A stretch of DNA of 64,000 nucleotides, taken from Protula sp. h YS-2021. Taxonomy: Eukaryota; Annelida; Polychaeta; Sabellida; Serpulidae. The DNA lies in assembly GCA_949752745.1 (NCBI GenBank), contig OX457024.1:113548900-113612899 (forward strand). The letters run 5' to 3'. The notes below the pieces were generated by a model. It was not told where the DNA came from. It searched no databases and was given only the letters and a program-made list of their open reading frames with translations. A program made the translations under genes and the position numbers. Below, piece by piece: positions 9,550-17,392 of the stretch. Every line of letters begins with the position of its first letter. Position 1 is the stretch's first letter.

Positions 9550-9894
9550 ATGGAAGACGACTATTTGATGGATTATGAACCCATGACATATGGGTTCTCC
9601 TATCTGAGAAACTTATGTGATGACATTGTGCTACGACATTTTGGACGGTATCTCGTCCTATCGCTTGATGACCAATCCGTGTTGAAGGATCACCTAGACA
9701 AGTTGAGAATACCCGGCTTTCTCCTAGCAGTCTCGGATGAATTAGAAGTGCGTGTGACTGAGAACGGTCTAGACGTGTTTGTACAATTTCGCCAATATGA
9801 CGAGCTTACAGAAGGCTGCGACATCATCACCCTCAGCACAGTGGAATGGAACGCGCTGTTACACGCATTGGATTGGGAAGAATCTTCTGCTTGA
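9550..9894 (+). CDS. PC4-like family protein, 114 aa
   Basis: Shows the same two-part plan as its neighbour: hairpin GRYLVLSLDDQ, helix VLKDHLDKL, then strands ELEVRVTEN, DVFVQFRQY, IITLS and the closing helix VEWNALLHAL. The N-terminal 25 residues are acidic. The TATA box is very close to the first ATG, so residue 7 or 12 may be the real start. The last 100 bases overlap another open frame (+1) that encodes the next unit. The pair could be one two-domain gene split by a frameshift. Confidence 0.65.
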   Translation: MEDDYLMDYEPMTYGFSYLRNLCDDIVLRHFGRYLVLSLDDQSVLKDHLDKLRIPGFLLAVSDELEVRVTENGLDVFVQFRQYDELTEGCDIITLSTVEWNALLHALDWEESSA

Positions 9895-10183
9895 ATTCAA
9901 AGAGGATGGAATACAACTCAAGCGGGGTACCAAATCCATTGAGGTGACACAGCCTATGCCGCTGATGCAGCGGCTGATGCAGCGGCTGATGGACTTAGAA
10001 GAAGGATATGAACTGAAACTGTCTGAACATGAAACTGTTAAAGTGATAAAGTTTGGTGATGTGTGTTATGTGAGCTTTCATAGCATTTACAAACGTGGAT
10101 GTAATGTCTATGATACCTATATTAATTTAAATTGTAATGAATGGCATGCATTGATCAATGTATTGAGAGAGAAAAACTTGTAA
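9797..10183 (+). CDS. PC4-like family unit, overlapping frame, start unclear
   Basis: The domain-bearing part starts near 9885 (hairpin DGIQLKRGTKSIEV) and ends with strands HETVKVIKFG, VCYVSFHS, TYINLN and helix NEWHALINVL. Upstream the frame runs through the preceding gene in +1 phase, and the first in-frame ATG is at 9797, deep inside it. The next ATG (9956) would remove the hairpin. A short tandem repeat LMQRLMQRLM sits in the middle helix. Possible explanations are a frameshift fusion with the preceding gene, initiation by leaky scanning, or splicing. I favour a lost or programmed frame connection, without proof. Confidence 0.5.
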   Translation: MTSLQKAATSSPSAQWNGTRCYTHWIGKNLLLEFKEDGIQLKRGTKSIEVTQPMPLMQRLMQRLMDLEEGYELKLSEHETVKVIKFGDVCYVSFHSIYKRGCNVYDTYINLNCNEWHALINVLREKNL

Positions 10184-10340
10184 AAAAGTAGTTGGTAGAT
10201 AAGAAGTGGGGGGGGGGGAAACACAATAAAAACAAGATCAGTTTGAAAACTTGAGTCTTTTTTTTTTCTTTTCAAAAAAAAAAAAAAACTTGGAAAACAA
10301 TTATTCAACAACTTAACTACAGCTTAACTACACCCCCCCA
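10184..10340. terminator. Convergent 3'-end region with poly(A) signals
   Basis: AATAAA at about 10224 lies 40 bp after the last + strand stop codon, then come T- and A-runs. The - strand transcripts converge from the other side and end at 10341. A second AATAAA-like site at about 10343 is on the + strand. Confidence 0.6.
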
Positions 10341-10781
10341 TTAATAAAACAAAGGTTTATAATGTCTATAGACAAAATCCTTTACAATAAAATCCCCATC
10401 CTTTCTTTTTAATATATTCACAATGTCAAACATACTCTGACCTCGAGCTCTATGCCATATATAATAGACACAATAAAAACCACACGCCGATGATATCGGC
10501 GTTTGTAATGAGATGGAATTATACATATAGTCCTTTCTTAAAAACGTTTCTAAACGCTCATCGAGAGGGAACAGTCCATAAGAGTCAAAGTATTCCACAG
10601 GGTCTTTGTCATAATACACTGCCACCCAATGCTCTCCTGGTTCATCTTGATCGTCGGTGTTGATGACATAGGCACCACGTTGTAAAGACGGTGGTAACTG
10701 GTCCATGGCAAACACACCTTGAAACAAGTCTTTGGTCGCGGCATCATGGCTCAGGATAGCTTTGATCTGCTTCGTGTTCAT
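10341..10781 (-). CDS. Adenain-type (Ulp1-like) maturation cysteine protease, 146 aa
   Basis: Processes virion precursor proteins in related viruses. The papain-like triad is visible: H51 in GEHWVAVYY, D66 in EYFDSYG, Q93 as the likely oxyanion residue and C100 in SSACGFYCVYY. This matches the His-acid-Gln-Cys order of adenovirus-type proteases. The length is somewhat shorter than adenovirus protease but normal for Polintons. The ATG overlaps the stop codon of the major capsid gene by ATGA (10778-10781), so both probably come from one mRNA. The ORF is intact. Confidence 0.9.
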   Translation of the reverse strand: MNTKQIKAILSHDAATKDLFQGVFAMDQLPPSLQRGAYVINTDDQDEPGEHWVAVYYDKDPVEYFDSYGLFPLDERLETFLRKDYMYNSISLQTPISSACGFYCVYYIWHRARGQSMFDIVNILKRKDGDFIVKDFVYRHYKPLFY

Positions 10782-12151
10782 GACTGGTAGTCGAATTGGA
10801 TGCTACGATTGGCACTGATCTCAATAATGTTGTCAAATTCAGCATAGACGATGACATTGATTGTAGGTTGCAAAGCCCTAGCAAAGTTCATTTCTAGCCG
10901 CAAATTCCCATGCTTGATCAGGGGAAAATGATCAGCTCCATCATAATCCGGTGTTAAGTCGAACGAAAATAAAGAATACCCTCTAGGCCAATCTTCCCTT
11001 TTTATAATGGAACTTTTCTCACCATTCAATCGGTCAAACGATTTGTAAAGCGTTTCAAAAGCGTCTAGGTACTTGTCCTGTGGAATGTCAAGCTTGAGCG
11101 GTTTGGACAGGACTGGTTCACCATCCGTGTACAGTTGCATATAGTCCAGATCAAAATGTTTGAAATCATATGGATTCCTCGATACTGACCCACCAAAGGC
11201 TTCGTTATGAACCAGACCAATGACAATGCGATGTGGCAATTGACCCAAAAAGATGTTGTCTTTCACAAAAGACTGAAACCCTGCCGGAATGGCCAAGACT
11301 TTACATTCTTTTCTAGTGATGATGATCTTGGCAGGACTTTTCAGCAATGCGTCTGTATGCCCTAACTGAATGCCTGGACTCACCCTCACTTTGCGAATGG
11401 TTAAAAATGCCTCTTTCACTTCTACCTTATAGGTATTATCTGCAGCCATCAATACATAATTATCTTTCTGTCTATGGAAACGCAACTTCAAACTGATGCC
11501 ATTCGGAAGATAGCGATCCTGCTCAAACAAATCTATCCTTAAACCACCTGACAGCATAAACTCACGGCTGAGACGTGTATGCAAATAACGATGGTGTAAG
11601 CCATTGTTTCCTTGCTCAGCTAGATCACTACCGTCGGCATTGACATGAAACCCGGATACATAGCGTTCATGATTAGGCCTTTTCACCTCATGACTATTCA
11701 TCGACCCAGCAGTATCCTTGTACATGAGCCGCAGACAGCGCTCGGAATGGAGACTTTCTTCCGAATCATGGATGAGATGAGAGATCATGCTGGTATACCC
11801 ATGGGTGTTGTTACTATGAGATACCAACCGATCATTCAGAAACAATTCAATATTAGACCATAGCCCGTTAAACACATCATTGATGCAGGAGACCTGGTCC
11901 TCTGGGCCACACGCTGTTCCATCGGCCTTTACAATGCGGCATACAATATGAAGTTTGCTGTTCTTTAAATCCAGATATTCTTCTGTACTCGCAGGAATGT
12001 AGAATTCTATGGGAGCACCCTCTCTAATGGTTGTCAGTGGTTGATAGTCGACATTATAACTTTTCTCTACAGCCGTTTGCGTTGGCGGTACGTGAAACCA
12101 TTCCAATGGTGAAAGACTGCATTCGCACGAATGATTGTGAATGAGAGACAT
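10778..12151 (-). CDS. Major capsid protein, double jelly-roll (Polinton hexon-like), 457 aa
   Basis: Forms the trimeric capsomers in the Polinton/adintovirus group. Recognition rests on length, gene position between penton-like protein, core protein and protease, and beta-rich segments such as IEFYIPASTEEYLDL (48-62), LWSNIELFLNDRLV (~96-109), LRIDLFEQDRYLPNGISLKL and the C-terminal GNLRLEMNF and INVIVYAEFD. The frame is open throughout. It begins 14 bp after the core-protein stop and overlaps the protease start. No signal peptide or membrane helix is visible. This is one of the surest calls in the window. Confidence 0.88.
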   Translation of the reverse strand: MSLIHNHSCECSLSPLEWFHVPPTQTAVEKSYNVDYQPLTTIREGAPIEFYIPASTEEYLDLKNSKLHIVCRIVKADGTACGPEDQVSCINDVFNGLWSNIELFLNDRLVSHSNNTHGYTSMISHLIHDSEESLHSERCLRLMYKDTAGSMNSHEVKRPNHERYVSGFHVNADGSDLAEQGNNGLHHRYLHTRLSREFMLSGGLRIDLFEQDRYLPNGISLKLRFHRQKDNYVLMAADNTYKVEVKEAFLTIRKVRVSPGIQLGHTDALLKSPAKIIITRKECKVLAIPAGFQSFVKDNIFLGQLPHRIVIGLVHNEAFGGSVSRNPYDFKHFDLDYMQLYTDGEPVLSKPLKLDIPQDKYLDAFETLYKSFDRLNGEKSSIIKREDWPRGYSLFSFDLTPDYDGADHFPLIKHGNLRLEMNFARALQPTINVIVYAEFDNIIEISANRSIQFDYQS

Positions 12152-12164
12152 GATTTTTTTTTCT

Positions 12165-12518
12165 CTAAAAGATATCTCTTTTATGCTTTTTTGATGTTAT
12201 CCGTCTAGCTGTTTTTCGTCTTCTAGCACGTTTCATCGGTTGCACTCTCTTTTTATGTACATCACCACCAAACACACGCTGTGCTACTCGGCCCGTCACA
12301 TCTTTCGCAACATTCTTTGCAGCCTTCTTAAGATGTGGCGCAACGATCTTAGCCCCAGCCTTAAGTAGTGGAATAGCTCTACGAGCCAATGATCCCAGTA
12401 TTGAACCAATACCATCCCCATATTGAATTCGCGCTCCTTTGAATCCTGGTAATTCTCCACCCACTTGTCGAAGAAAATGGTTGCGATATGCAGACGGATC
12501 GTGTGTGTAGGCTTTCAT
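12165..12518 (-). CDS. Small basic virion core/amphipathic protein (pX/pVI-like), 117 aa
   Basis: Residues 20-46 are Gly-rich (GGELPGFKG, YGDGIGSILGS). Residues 45-75 form an amphipathic Ala/Leu/Lys helix (LARRAIPLLKAGAKIV...). The C-terminus (88-115) is a run of Arg and Lys like a nuclear or DNA-condensing tail. Adenovirus-like and adintovirus-like particles carry comparable core or membrane-lytic proteins at this position, but sequence similarity is only of type, not residue by residue. The start overlaps the penton-like stop codon by ATGA. Function is inference. Confidence 0.65.
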   Translation of the reverse strand: MKAYTHDPSAYRNHFLRQVGGELPGFKGARIQYGDGIGSILGSLARRAIPLLKAGAKIVAPHLKKAAKNVAKDVTGRVAQRVFGGDVHKKRVQPMKRARRRKTARRITSKKHKRDIF

Positions 12519-13279
12519 AATGCTTTTGGTCGAAAATGGAGTTTACAAATCACCTTTCCAGTTTGAAATGGAACAGTATGACCTGTGTCGTCCTTTATAT
12601 CCATCTCTATCATGTCAAATTTGGATGTGTTTACAGGAACATAGTGCGGTTCGCCGTACGTTTTCATAACAATGTCGCCATCATGGCCTTGTATCCCAAC
12701 AGAACGTAGCAAGGGCACATAATAATCCCCAACCACTTGTGGTTCACAAATACTACAATACACATACAGTGTATAAAACCCCTGTTTCACATCGGCTTTA
12801 TGGTCAGCTCTACATGTTTCAGTATACCATTGATCTGGGATAAATCCTAAAATCTCAGCTAATCCAGTGGAGAAGGACACTTCAAAGCCATAATTTAGAA
12901 ATAGAAACACACGTCGTCCAATTTTATCATACTTTAGCCGAATAGCGTCTTTAAGATCATCTTTCATAGAATGAGTCGCTTCTTCATTCACTGCCTGACA
13001 TATCTCTGGTATGGATCTGTAGTAGCCATAAGGAATATTGATAGTGTCAAGAACAACATCTGTCAGGGGTCGTTGCCGATACTGAATAGAATAGTCCATG
13101 CCATGTCTCATGGTTGACCATGTATGTGGATATTGAATTTCAACTAAAGCCACTTCATATCGTCCATTCAGATAGATGGTTCGAGGCATACGAATTTGAT
13201 AATTCGAAGCCTTGTTGTTGGGATAATAATTCATACTCGCATTGCTAGGCAAAGTAATGTAAAAGCTTGTCGACTCCAT
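12515..13279 (-). CDS. Minor capsid (penton-like, single jelly-roll) protein, 254 aa
   Basis: Occupies the vertex in Polinton-type virions. The N-terminus STSFYITLPSNASMNYYPNN followed by NYQIRMP, YEVALVEIQYPHTW is characteristic of the Polinton minor capsid protein, and beta-strand segments continue to VICKLHFRPKAL. I chose the ATG at 13279 because a TATATAGG box (- strand, 13331-13338) lies about 55 bp upstream. An earlier in-frame ATG (13381) would add 34 residues encoded by a simple repeat and would lie upstream of that box. Its stop codon overlaps the next ATG. Confidence 0.85.
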   Translation of the reverse strand: MESTSFYITLPSNASMNYYPNNKASNYQIRMPRTIYLNGRYEVALVEIQYPHTWSTMRHGMDYSIQYRQRPLTDVVLDTINIPYGYYRSIPEICQAVNEEATHSMKDDLKDAIRLKYDKIGRRVFLFLNYGFEVSFSTGLAEILGFIPDQWYTETCRADHKADVKQGFYTLYVYCSICEPQVVGDYYVPLLRSVGIQGHDGDIVMKTYGEPHYVPVNTSKFDMIEMDIKDDTGHTVPFQTGKVICKLHFRPKAL

Positions 13280-13321
13280 GGTGGACGGAAGGAACCCCTC
13301 AAATGGTATAGGTGCGTCGTC

Positions 13322-13450
13322 GTCGTTGCCTATATACCTCAGGTACCTCCTCAGGTACCTCCTCAGGACAGCGCGCGCCATTCGACCAAGTATGCAAAGT
13401 CTCTTTTACATCATCATCATCATGATGATCATGATGATGATCATGATGGA
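13322..13450. repeat. Short tandem repeats in the spacer before the penton-like gene
   Basis: Three copies of CTCAGGTACCTC (13-bp period, 13337-13372) and an ATGATC/CATCAT tract (13411-13450). These open a frame that extends the penton ORF artificially. Confidence 0.8.
13331..13338 (-). promoter_or_regulatory. TATA box of the penton-like gene
   Basis: On the - strand TATATAGG, 52-59 bp before the preferred ATG. It suggests a separate promoter for the structural genes penton-like to protease. Confidence 0.55.
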
Positions 13451-13537
13451 TTTCTCCTTCACAACACGCACTTGTGCATCGGATCTTCACGGGAATAGTT
13501 GGTTTCTCTTCTTGGCCACAACACCATAGCTCTTTTG

Positions 13538-14116
13538 TTAAAAATTTTCCCATCCTTTAGGAAACTGTCTTTGCTGACGCTGTTTCATTTCTGTTGCAAT
13601 GTCTTCACGAGTGGTCTTTTTACTGAACGTCGTTTTTGGAATATTCGCATCGACAATTTCCTGGATAAACGGATGCCAACCATGGGGTGGGGGTAGTATG
13701 GTTCGGTCTTTTCTTCTTGTCGCCACCAATGCTTCTTTCATCAAATCAACCATGTTAGAATTTGTAATGACATCACCCGTTTTCAACACAAGTTCATTCT
13801 TCTCTGTCCATGTCGTACCATGTTTCTTTAGTTCTGCTAAAAGTTGTATCACTTTTCCATGATAGATAGGTTGAAAATGACTTAACACTCGCTTTTCTAG
13901 TGGTGGTGGTGGTGATGAGCGCCGCTGTTGTTGGGACTGACTTGTTCGTAGATGACGGCCAAAAAGTTGAGACATTTCCATAACCTTTTCACGTGTTCGT
14001 TTCCCACGTAAAAGTGTCTTGACTTTTCTTTTGATGCTATGTTTTCCCCCCTTCTTTTCTAATAACAGTTTGTATTCCTGTTCAGGAATGAGAACCATTT
14101 TCATAGCATACTTCAT
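13538..14116 (-). CDS. Conserved Polinton protein of unknown function, 192 aa
   Basis: Basic protein beginning MKYAMKMVLIPEQEYKLLLEKK. It has Lys/Arg-rich residues 17-50, a Gln/Ser/Pro linker (58-73) and a globular C-terminal part with W102, GWHPF and VDANIPKTTF. I know this type only as an unnamed companion of the Polinton ATPase and capsid block. The start overlaps the preceding gene's stop codon by ATGA. A scaffold or DNA-associated virion role would fit its charge, but nothing in the sequence proves it. Confidence 0.75.
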   Translation of the reverse strand: MKYAMKMVLIPEQEYKLLLEKKGGKHSIKRKVKTLLRGKRTREKVMEMSQLFGRHLRTSQSQQQRRSSPPPPLEKRVLSHFQPIYHGKVIQLLAELKKHGTTWTEKNELVLKTGDVITNSNMVDLMKEALVATRRKDRTILPPPHGWHPFIQEIVDANIPKTTFSKKTTREDIATEMKQRQQRQFPKGWENF

Positions 14117-14439
14117 TTTAACAGCAGCTTGGCTAACAAGGGCAATGCAAATCTAGCAATCACTCCAATGAATCCTCCTTTCTGATTCACCAACTTCTTT
14201 TTTCGTCGAAGGGATATCTTCTTGTCTGCCAGAGTACGTAGGGTATGACGCTCACGCTGGAATACCTTATACCGTTTTGCGCTTAAGGGTAAATGTCCTC
14301 GCAATATATTCAAACAAATTTCAAACAAGCTCGTTAATTTCTCCTTCGTAGCTTGCTTTAGCAAGGATTTACGCCGTCTAGGCCCACTGCGTGCAAGCAA
14401 ATGAAGGAAAGGCTGGTTCGTTCGAATGCGTTTAGACAT
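14113..14439 (-). CDS. Small basic protein with hydrophobic GGF-type C-terminal helix, 108 aa
   Basis: Starts MSKRIRTNQPFLHLLARS. It has a helical core with several Leu/Cys residues, a Lys/Arg-rich stretch (64-86) and a C-terminus QKGGFIGVIARFALPLLAKLLLK that resembles a membrane-active amphipathic helix. Basic domain plus lytic-like helix recalls virion-associated membrane-active proteins, by inference. It overlaps the ATPase stop by 8 nt at its start and the next gene by ATGA at its end, so it sits in a tight polycistronic block. Confidence 0.75.
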   Translation of the reverse strand: MSKRIRTNQPFLHLLARSGPRRRKSLLKQATKEKLTSLFEICLNILRGHLPLSAKRYKVFQRERHTLRTLADKKISLRRKKKLVNQKGGFIGVIARFALPLLAKLLLK

Positions 14440-15093
14440 CTTGACTGTGAATGGTTAAATGAGTTGGTTCTTGGTCGTACACGGCTTTATCAATATATAT
14501 ATAATGGGTATCTTTTGGTAAAATGCCTGTACGAATACGCAGTTGATCATTCGTCTTCGGCTTCAAGTCAATGAACAAATAACCATGGGGTTTGCTGGTA
14601 GCATCTTGATAGGCTTCTATGAGAAATTGTGATCTTCCAGGATACATTTGCCGCGCCAATGTACTGATTTGCTGACTGTCTCTCGGATTTTTAAACAAAA
14701 TGATATAATGGGTATTCAAACTAATATTGCGCATCTCTTTCCCATGATGGAACAAATTATGCACAATAAAGATGATACTTAGATTTTGATGACTGCTGCC
14801 CACACTAAAGAGACGTGTCATACGTTCATCGCTATGGCATTTGGTCATTAAGTCATCAAGGATGAGTACGTTTGGCTTTTTCGGGTTAAAACGCTCTTCA
14901 ATGTCATCTGGAATGCCTTGGTAAAATGTCACACCTTTCATTCCCTTGTACAAGGGCTGATCGGCTGCATAGAGCCATAAAATGTTTTTCGGAGAGGGGT
15001 GAATCAACTTTTGTTCGAGAATTTCCCTGACCAGAGACGTCTTTGCCCACTGCCTGTAGGTCCAGAGACCAAGCATGTAAAGGGATGCTTCAT
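14432..15093 (-). CDS. A32/FtsK-HerA-type DNA packaging ATPase, frame broken in the P-loop
   Basis: Would pump the genome into capsids. The long open frame (from an ATG at 15076) carries the Walker B segment VLILDD (69-75 of that frame), the IIFIVHN motif (101-107) and a C-terminal ARQMYPGRSQ region. It contains only the second half of the Walker A loop (KTSLV). The first half lies in another frame that begins at an ATG overlapping the integrase stop by ATGA (15090-15093). The frame changes within 15041-15050. The overlap makes 15093 the natural start, so this is a small indel, either a true inactivating mutation or an assembly error. Everything downstream is intact. Confidence 0.88.
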
Positions 15094-16199
15094 CGTTGAA
15101 TGTCTGTTTCTTTCACCCAACTTTTAAACTTGTTTGGCCAACCTAACCACTTGACAAATAATTCTTTCACCCCTCCTCCTCGCCTTTTACGTGTTTTCAA
15201 GACTTTTTCAATTCTGTACACAGATTCAATATCTTTGGTCACTTTCTGCAGTTCTTCCTCATAGAAATGCCCATCAATATCTTCGTCTAAAAAGTCTTTC
15301 ACACGATACAAATGTATTCCCTGCTTCTTACAACGATGTGTGACCGTGAAGACTTCTTGCGTCCATTTAACGTGATAATCCCGTTGAAACACATATTTAA
15401 CGTGGGAAATGCGCACATGATCGCCAATGTTGAACTTGTACTTCTTCTTCTTCTTCGGTTTCAATTTTAGTTTGTCGACATACATATACTTCCACACTTT
15501 CGATTCGTTGTCTTTGCGAATCTCAGCTGGAGTATACTTATTCGGGAGGGAGCCATGAGGTCTATGGTTGTAGTTGTACACCAAGTCTGGAAGGATGTCT
15601 AAGTAACGGTAAGTTTGATTATGTAGAAAATACCGATACATCATCCCCTTTAGAGTACGAATGACTCTCTCAGCAAAGTTGGCTTTGGTTTCATTCTTTG
15701 TGGTATAGGCATGAATGCCCTCTTTCTTCAAAAATGCTTTGACCCATCTGTTTTTAAATTCCGTGCCTTTATCGGACCTTAGAGTGCGTGGCCTTCGGGG
15801 TGTGTCATGAAAAATTTTTTGAAAGGCTTGTATGACGCTGGTATGTGATTTATTAGGGATTGGCTGTACCCACACATATTTGGAAAACACATCAATGACA
15901 ATGAGTAAAAAGCGTGTGCCATCATTATAAGGAGCTATGTTTCCCATATCAGCCAAATCCACATCCCACATGTCATCAATGCCTCGTGTAATCACACGTT
16001 GTCTTTTGAACCTGTATTTGACAGGTTGGAGTAAACTGAATGCATCTTGGTCCTGTAGCCATTTCTTCACTTGCGACTGTGTCACGGGTTGATCATGTTT
16101 TCTTAAGATGTGATACAGTTTGTAAGGACCAGCAAATGCCCCGGGCTGTCCAGGTTTGAAGTACAAATTGGTCAAGTAGTCTTTCCACGTCGTCGACAT
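15090..16199 (-). CDS. Retrovirus-like integrase with C-terminal chromodomain
   Basis: Joins the element ends to host DNA, generating 6-bp duplications. In the full frame from 16229 the catalytic acids are D91 (WDVDLADM), D153 (RSDKGTEF) and E187 (NFAERVIRTLK), followed by a basic Lys run and an SH3-like region (NIGDHVRIS). Residues 335-379 are a chromodomain (YRIEKVLKTR, LFVKWLGWPNKFKSWV), a module that can steer insertion to marked chromatin. I start at the second Met (16199) because the TATA box at 16251-16258 is only about 22 bp from the first ATG at 16229. An HHCC-like zinc motif is not obvious. The frame is intact. Confidence 0.93.
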   Translation of the reverse strand: MSTTWKDYLTNLYFKPGQPGAFAGPYKLYHILRKHDQPVTQSQVKKWLQDQDAFSLLQPVKYRFKRQRVITRGIDDMWDVDLADMGNIAPYNDGTRFLLIVIDVFSKYVWVQPIPNKSHTSVIQAFQKIFHDTPRRPRTLRSDKGTEFKNRWVKAFLKKEGIHAYTTKNETKANFAERVIRTLKGMMYRYFLHNQTYRYLDILPDLVYNYNHRPHGSLPNKYTPAEIRKDNESKVWKYMYVDKLKLKPKKKKKYKFNIGDHVRISHVKYVFQRDYHVKWTQEVFTVTHRCKKQGIHLYRVKDFLDEDIDGHFYEEELQKVTKDIESVYRIEKVLKTRKRRGGGVKELFVKWLGWPNKFKSWVKETDIQR

Positions 16200-16250
16200 G
16201 GTCACACCGAATGAAAACCACCTTCTCAACAGAACAGCTTTTTATTTTAT

Positions 16251-16258
16251 ATTTTATA
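16251..16258 (-). promoter_or_regulatory. TATA box of the integrase-ATPase block
   Basis: On the - strand TATAAAAT, followed by TATAAAAT-like repetition, about 52 bp before the chosen integrase ATG. Confidence 0.65.
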
Positions 16259-16288
16259 ACCCTCAACCAAACTTAACTCCACAAGTTT

Positions 16289-16621
16289 TTACAAATCAAG
16301 TATAGATACAATGGTGTGAATCACTGGAGACCATTGGTCTTCAATGAATACTAGCCAATGACTGAGTTCATCAAGTGTTATCGTATCTACACCATATTTC
16401 TCACAACGCTGATTTGCATTCTCTAACACTTTATCTAAATGAATATAATATTTAGCTTCATTCCAATAAGTATAGACACATGCAAAATGACAAGTATGTT
16501 CTGAACACTCTTCAAGTTGGCAAGCAGGACATACTAAACAGGCAAACTTTTTTACAGCTAATAACATTTCTTCACAATAAGCTTTTTGCACAATATATTG
16601 TCTCAGTGTCATGTCCGCCAT
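16289..16621 (-). CDS. Helical Cys-rich protein, paralog A of a three-member family, 110 aa
   Basis: Reads as alpha-helical with a Cys cluster (CLVCPACQLEECSEHTCHFAC, in two parts, residues 28-48) that could bind zinc. Its layout matches two other - strand genes of the island: an N-terminal aromatic helix (AYCEEMLLAVKKFAC), YW at 52-53, then a helix with a Cys before a conserved acidic turn (DTITLDELSHW) and a C-terminal Val/Ile/Leu helix. I recognise no named family. The upstream spacer holds AGCGCTCT repeats. Confidence 0.7.
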   Translation of the reverse strand: MADMTLRQYIVQKAYCEEMLLAVKKFACLVCPACQLEECSEHTCHFACVYTYWNEAKYYIHLDKVLENANQRCEKYGVDTITLDELSHWLVFIEDQWSPVIHTIVSILDL

Positions 16622-16626
16622 GATAC

Positions 16627-16672
16627 AGCGCTCTAGCGCTCTAGCGCGCTCTAGCGCTCTAGCGCTCTCTTT
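16627..16672. repeat. AGCGCTCT tandem repeat
   Basis: Five to six copies of the self-complementary core AGCGCT between the NADAR stop codon and the next ATG. It is probably transcribed as leader or trailer and may form hairpins. Confidence 0.8.
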
Positions 16673-16677
16673 CTCAC

Positions 16678-16866
16678 TCAGTCTTTAGAGAGCACTACCT
16701 TCCCCACACTCTTCACAAGTTTGTCAAGTTCAGTCTGGGGTTCTCCACGTCTCCACACCCGTACACGTCGGACTGGTGAGCGGCTGAGTGAGCGTTCTCC
16801 ATGTCTCCACACCCGTGAGCGGACTGGTGAGCGGACTGGTGAGCGGCTAGGCGGCGACGGCGGCGG

Positions 16867-16900
<34 letters not shown>

Positions 16901-17382
16901 TGAGTGAGCGGTGATGGTGGAGGCACAGTCTCTTTTATACCCCGCCCCCGGTCACACAACAGTTCCAACAACTTTCCCATGATATTCTGACCAGGGTATC
17001 CACTTGACACTTGTTTCACACCAGCTCCCCACCAAGGATCATATGTGGCTTCCACTAAAGTTTTACCTTTACAGTCTTTTAACTTGTTGCGAAACGATGC
17101 ACACTGATTCCATTTGACTTGTAACACCTCTTGCATTTGGCTTCTCTTCACTGTATGCCACAAAGGACATGGCTTTATCACTTTGGCGATACGTTTTGCT
17201 TCATATCCATTTCTGGATGACACAATAGCTGAAGCAATATCTTGGCGCTGATGGAACACGGCTTTCTCGTATTGATACAACGCTTCACTCGAGTTGAATG
17301 TATGTCCATACTTTTCAAGGCGTGTTGGAAACATGTTGGAAAGAACATCCTTGTGACCGCTAAATAGTACAAGATTCTCCAT
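16678..17382 (-). CDS. NADAR (YbiA/DUF1768-type) domain protein with RS/SP-rich tail, 234 aa
   Basis: Residues 5-143 fit the NADAR fold. They include SNMFP near the start, the motif SSEALYQYEKA (31-41) with the likely catalytic E33, the W75...M83...KW pattern, EATYDPWWGAG (111-121) and PGQNIMGKLLELL (130-142). NADAR enzymes are N-glycosidases acting on ADP-ribose-type adducts or riboflavin intermediates, and some remove ADP-ribose from guanine in DNA. Residues 152-212 are Pro/Ser and Arg/Ser-Pro repeats like nuclear speckle proteins, encoded by a GC-rich repeat. A TATAAAAG sequence lies inside the frame (- strand, near 16936). All expected key residues are present. Role in reversing host or element ADP-ribosylation is inference. 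Confidence 0.85.
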
Positions 17383-17392
17383 GTTGACTTTT

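Noticed and set aside
13280..13381. N-terminal extension of the penton-like protein
   Set aside because: Encoded by a 13-bp repeat and located upstream of the TATA box that fits the shorter start.
15090..16229. Endogenous retrovirus or LTR retrotransposon suggested by the integrase
   Set aside because: No reverse transcriptase, gag or LTRs nearby. Family B polymerase, capsid genes and TIRs show that it is the Polinton integrase.
16934..16943. TATAAAAG inside the NADAR coding region as a promoter for the downstream gene
   Set aside because: It is over 300 bp before that ATG and lies in coding sequence. It may be chance, so I did not list it as a promoter.
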